64,000 nucleotides of DNA from Takifugu bimaculatus (Eukaryota; Chordata; Actinopteri; Tetraodontiformes; Tetraodontidae). The position numbers and the translations under genes are program-made. This document shows positions 60,430 to 64,000 of the stretch, in pieces. The stretch spans positions 10,098,863 to 10,162,862 of the forward strand of contig CP034988.1 in the NCBI GenBank assembly GCA_004026145.2, read 5' to 3'. The notes beneath the pieces are model-generated. The model was not told the DNA's origin. It did no database searches and worked only from the letters and a program-made list of their open reading frames with translations. Position 1 is the first letter of the stretch, and the number at the start of each line of letters is the position of its first letter.

Positions 60430-61015
60430 CCCAGCCCCATTTTATCTGCCAGACCAAAGGGTGTGGCTGTCCACAACGGCCCTTCCTCTACAAGTGGACT
60501 CACAAAAATTGGCTCAGGGCTTCATTAGGCCCTTAGAGATGAAGTGGATTGGACCCCACCCCCCTAAGTTGCCCTCTTCTCTCAAGATGCATACCACCTT
60601 CCATGTGACCCTGAAGCCACTTTCCTAGTCAGATGTGTTCCTGCTTCCAAGCCCCCCATGTTCTTGAGCCGCACTGGCAACTGCCACACCTACAGCTGAT
60701 CAGGTCCTTTGAGCAGCTGACAACGGCTCACCAGCATCAGATCGTTTCCATCTCTACCAGCGGTTTCATTAGACTGAAAATGTTACTGTTCATTTCAATT
60801 AACTCCTGCTTGTTTTGTCTTCCTTTCCTGCCAAGGTCACCACATCTCCCCATGGAAGAACACCATTTTCGTTTTTGCTTCTTTGGCTCGCTGGTCTTCA
60901 CAGCTCATTTGAGTCACACCGGCACCTTTTTGCTCTTCTGTGTAAATAAACTTTTTACCCCGAGTTCTGTCTCCTTTCTGCATTTCCAGGTCCCATCTTG
61001 TGTTTTTGATTGAAT
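60430..61015 (+). mobile_element. Gypsy-type LTR retrotransposon remnant (integrase C-terminus and 3' end)
   Basis: The plus strand at 60440-60628 reads YLPDQRVWLSTTALPLQV, SQKLAQGFIRP and LKMHTTFHVTLKPLS. This matches the chromodomain-proximal end of Gypsy integrases (VWLST-DLPL, KLxPRFIGPF, HPTFHVSxLKP). Stops follow. A polyadenylation signal AATAAA (60945-60950) in a T-rich stretch is consistent with the 3' LTR. It ends near 61015, about 230 bases from the lysozyme stop, converging on that gene. Confidence 0.7.
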
Positions 61016-61142
61016 CCTAACTGAAAATCTCTTGTAGCCAAAACTTGGGAGGTGTTCTGGTCGTAGTTGCAGTACCCTTGAGCATGCTAAAAGCGTTGAA
61101 ATCAAAGGAGATGATTTTAACTGTAACATCTTTAATGGGATG

Positions 61143-61148
61143 TTTATT
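61143..61148 (-). terminator. Polyadenylation signal of the lysozyme gene
   Basis: The minus strand reads AATAAA here, about 100 bases downstream of the lysozyme TGA. That is a normal position for a short lysozyme 3' UTR. No experimental cleavage site is available. Confidence 0.6.
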
Positions 61149-61248
61149 AGGTGTGCAGGGATTTCCTGGGCAAAACAGGTTTAAACCACTTCAGGAGAAG
61201 ACAGGAGAAGGATACTGTGCTGGCGCCAGTTGAGTTCTCCTGCACTGA

Positions 61249-61566
61249 TCAAAGACCACATCCTGCAATGTAGGCACTCAGATCACGGTTTTGGCAGTGT
61301 CGATTCCAGCCAACCCTGCAGTCAACAAGACAGATATAAGTCATCCCTCCAAAATGTCATAGTTTGTGTAATGAATTTATCTCTGCATGAGCCACAAGAT
61401 CAGATTTTACCAGGCCCGGATGCCTTGAGGGTCACTGACAACACGTTTTGCACAATTGATCGCCACGGTGACATCATCAGTCTGAAGTGCTGTCAAGGCA
61501 CAAAAGCAGAGTTTATGACAGAAACTTTGACACAAGGGTACTAATAGTCTGTTAGGTCTCCTGAGA

Positions 61567-61630
<64 letters not shown>

Positions 61631-63001
61631 CATCCATCCATCCATCTGTCGGTCCGTCCATCCGTCTATCTATGTGCATATACAGTACATACATATTAAG
61701 TCCCTCTCTCGTCTCAGATGTTGTTTTCAGGATATGTTGGAGTCACTCTCCCAGCTTGGGGGTCACATCCCCAAGGGTTCTGATCAGTAGACGAATTACT
61801 TTTTTCACACCCCTCATCACTGGTGTTTCTCCAGTTTCCTGTGTTTCCTGATGTTTTTATCACTTGGATTGCAACACCCATCACTACGACTAAATACTTT
61901 ACAGTTGTCACCTTTTCGGCTTAACTCCTTATTTGGTTGTAACTTTTATCGTTTTGACCAAGACGGCCTAAATTTATCCTCTATCAATTTCAAGGTAGCG
62001 AAGATGCTGACCTGTTTGAGCTACATGACATGTTTTTTTTATGTGAGCAATGTCTTTTTGAGTGAGCTGTTTGCTAAAGCTTTCTAATTAAACTGAAAAT
62101 GGGTGTAAATATAAGCATGTTGCCCCTCTTTGCTTGTTGGGACCTAAACTCAGGACGGTGGTATGCAGAAGCATCCATCGTGAACCTTATCTAGGTAGGA
62201 AATGTCTTCACGTTGCCAAGAGGCTAAACAGAAGTATCACCAGGCATTAAGGAATTCATCATCTTTTTGATGCACTTATTGATCTTTTCTGTTGGATCCT
62301 GAATATTGGCTGTGATACTCGCAAGTCTTCGTTCTCCCTCTTACCATTTCCTTGTTGCCGAAAGGTGCTGTACTTGGGGTGGAATCCCCAATGAATTGAG
62401 AGGAAACTGCTTGTTCTTATAACAGTGACCTGTATCTCCACCTTTGGCCATTTTATTTTACCAGTATCATATCTAATGACAGGCAAGTCAAAGGTTTTTA
62501 TTACATGGACACTGGTTCCTTCCTTTCAGTAGCTATGTTCTTGATACCTGTAATGTTCCCATCGTGCAGTCTATCTCCTTCAGTCCTGACCACCTGTCCT
62601 CTCTTTGTTACCATACTAACACACTTGTTAAGAACAAATAGCATTCCGTTATAATTGCTGTAGATTGTGGCGGTGAGGCACAGATAAACAGTGTAATAAG
62701 ATTATTGGACCCCAGGCGAGAGTAGTGATGGGAAAGTTGGCAAGAAGTCCTCCCTAATAATGTCCTATTGATTAACAAAAGCCATTGATGCCTGTAGGAG
62801 TGTTGGAAGAGTTTCTGTGTGTTACGTTAAGTCAAGACTGACCACTACACTTGATGTTGCATGCATTGCGCGTCGGGATGCGATCATCATTGCACCACCA
62901 GCGGCTATTGATCTGAAAGATGCCATAGTCAGTGGAACCATCGGTGTTGTGGTTGATCGCATTGGTGTTGTATTGTGACTCCCACTTGGACAGACAGACC
63001 C
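61249..63001 (-). CDS. lyz: C-type lysozyme, exons 2-4 (5' partial)
   Basis: This encodes a secreted 1,4-beta-N-acetylmuramidase that cleaves bacterial peptidoglycan (glycoside hydrolase family 22). Exons, read on the minus strand, are 63001-62843 (159 nt), 61489-61411 (79 nt) and 61315-61249 (67 nt including TGA). Exon 2 follows a TTTCTCTGCAG acceptor and contains KWESQYNT (Glu35 in hen numbering) and GSTDYGIFQINS (Asp52), then SRWWCND with the substrate-cleft tryptophans 62 and 63. Exon 3 reads ALQTDDVTVAINCAKRVV then DPQGIRAW. Exon 4 reads VGWNRHCQNRDLSAYIAGCGL in two halves, VGWNRHCQNRD and LSAYIAGCGL. The introns split codon 28 (T|GG), codon 82 (G|CA) and codon 108 (TG|G), as in the hen gene. 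Seven of the eight conserved cysteines are in these exons; Cys6 would be in exon 1. Exon 2 is one codon shorter than hen. The alpha-lactalbumin-type calcium-site aspartates are replaced (DDVTVA), so calcium binding is not expected. No exon 1 was seen up to 64000. There is no stop or frameshift within the exons, so the gene looks functional. Confidence 0.96.
61564..61650. repeat. (ATCT)n then (ATCC)n microsatellite in lysozyme intron 2
   Basis: About 16 ATCT units are followed by four ATCC units and decayed TCCG/TCTG variants. Confidence 0.95.
62240..62490 (-). mobile_element. Rex6/Dong-R4-like LINE fragment in lysozyme intron 2
   Basis: The minus strand reads LPVIRYDTGKIKWPKVEIQ, then IHWGFHPKYSTFRQQGNGKR, with a tail resembling IHEYIRKM. 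This is the C-terminal part of the Rex6 ORF (cf. LPVIRY-AG, GGFHPKSSTxR). It lies in the same orientation as the host gene and has several substitutions. Confidence 0.65.
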
Positions 63002-64000
63002 CTGCAGAGAAAGAAACAGTAGACCCACATTTTAGGATAAGTATGCCTACGGCATGCAGTATCGTCCATTGTGTTCGACTGTTCTATTAGGGACTTTTTG
63101 TTTGAACCATTCACCAACCAGGTTGTTATGAATGACGGGTGTACCATTTTTGGTACAAACTAGACAGCATTGATGAATACAAATGGAGCCTTTTATTACC
63201 CTCAGAGGATTGTCAAGATTAGTGTTCTATATTAAAAGTGTCTAAGAGTATTTTAAGGCTGTAAATCAGTGGGTCTGGTTCAAGTTTGGACCTTTAGCCT
63301 GAGCATTTGTTTGACCATTTCTCTGTGCGCTGTTCATTCGGTCAATGCTCCCCTGTGGAAATGGTCAGAAATAAAAGCAATGATATTTGATTTTATTTCA
63401 ATAACATTTTTATTAGTGGCACTAGTAGTAGCACAGGTAGTATTAGTAGTGGTATTAGTACATATTATTATTTTTACTATCTACATTTCCCAATCAGGGA
63501 ATTTTCAGGATTTATATTTACTGTCAGATGATGCCACTTCAGATAAAGGGGTTAATTCGTTAAAAAAAAAAAAAAAAAAAATGAATACTGGTCAAAAACA
63601 TGAGCTTTCTGGGGTTCTTTGGTTCTTGAGTGGACCAGGAGAAGAGCTTTTTGCTCTTTGGCAGAACTTTCTTTGACTAAGGGAGAGTGAAAGTGATGAA
63701 GCAAATGTCTTAAAATGAGACAACTTCACTTCAACAATGATTATTTAATATAGAAACACAATTAAAAGGGTGAGTTGAAAAAAAGAGGATGAAGAAATCA
63801 TATTAGAAGTTAAAGCCCGCAAAATGACCCACTTGCAGCCAGCATAAAGGAAGTTGTGTCTCACATTTAAAGTCATTTTAAAGTGAAGGAGCTGAGGGCT
63901 GTATGTTGGTCAGTCATTGATATTCACACTTGTTGAGGAACAAAAATTTAACAGTAAAACTGTAAAGTAAACAGTAAAAACAAAGAATAACACAAGATGT
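63002..64000 (-). other. Lysozyme intron 1, partial
   Basis: This lies upstream of the exon 2 acceptor on the minus strand. I searched for a signal-peptide exon ending in a T|GT donor and found none, so exon 1 should lie beyond the right edge. The stretch contains a poly(A) run (63561-63580) and scattered TAGTAG triplets (63421-63465). A longer open frame at 63269-63676 (plus) shows no family features. Confidence 0.6.

Larger units (their letters stand above)
61490..62842 (-). other. Lysozyme intron 2 with repeat insertions
   Basis: This 1353-base intron starts with GTCAGT and ends with CTTGACAG. It holds a (TCTA)n tract at 61564-61650 and a Rex6-like LINE fragment at 62240-62490, listed separately. 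The rest is unassigned. The following intron (61410-61316) is only 95 bases and runs from GTAAAA to CTGCAG. Confidence 0.85.

Noticed and set aside
63002..64000. Lysozyme exon 1 within the window
   Set aside because: No minus-strand signal peptide followed by residues like LAN and a T|GT donor was found. A GTGAGA donor near 63860 is preceded by sequence that does not match lysozyme.

Overview
This window is nuclear DNA of a teleost fish, probably a percomorph. Three things support this: vertebrate-style split exons with GT/AG junctions, very abundant (CA)n, (GGAT)n and (GGAGA)n microsatellites, and retrotransposons of fish types (Rex3/RTE-like, Rex6/Dong-R4-like, CR1/L2/Rex1-like, hAT-Charlie-like). 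These assignments come from recognising the families by eye; no database search was run. Gene density is low, and most long open frames are translations of simple repeats.

The one securely identified gene is a C-type lysozyme on the minus strand at the right end. Exon 2 (63001-62843), exon 3 (61489-61411) and exon 4 (61315-61249) are present. Junctions and phases are the same as in the hen lysozyme gene, both catalytic acids are present, and there is an AATAAA about 100 bases past the stop. Exon 1 lies beyond the right edge. Three weaker gene candidates are reported: a signal-peptide first exon on the minus strand (28549-28480) in a CpG-rich stretch, a possible first exon on the plus strand (29926-30023) facing away from it, and a possible internal exon on the plus strand (46471-46643). 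None of these three could be named.

Layout. 1-10 kb: non-coding, with (TG)n tracts and an unusual ~820-base AGC-rich array (5336-6160) with a ~300-base higher-order period. 10-22 kb: non-coding, microsatellites and LINE tails. 22.5-24.8 kb: a Rex3-like LINE on the minus strand with a (GGAT)n tail, RT motifs, two frame breaks and apparently no endonuclease domain. 25-30 kb: mostly unassigned, ending in the CpG-rich divergent first-exon candidates. 30-37.8 kb: unassigned DNA with a 44-base palindrome (33082-33125) beside a ~570-base AGT/CGT triplet block. 37.8-46 kb: a dense retrotransposon cluster containing two long CR1/L2-type copies, one interrupted by a hAT element and the other inserted backwards into a copy of its own family, plus a Rex6-like element with an inverted half. 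46-57 kb: one exon candidate, degraded LINEs, a second larger hAT copy and two solo-LTR-like blocks. 57-61 kb: a purine-rich array and a Gypsy integrase/LTR remnant. 61.1-64 kb: the lysozyme gene, with a Rex6-like fragment in intron 2.

I found no operon-like system, CRISPR array or obviously new multi-gene system. The most interesting material is structural: nested and rearranged retroelements, repeat seeding by a LINE, palindromes and long composite triplet arrays.
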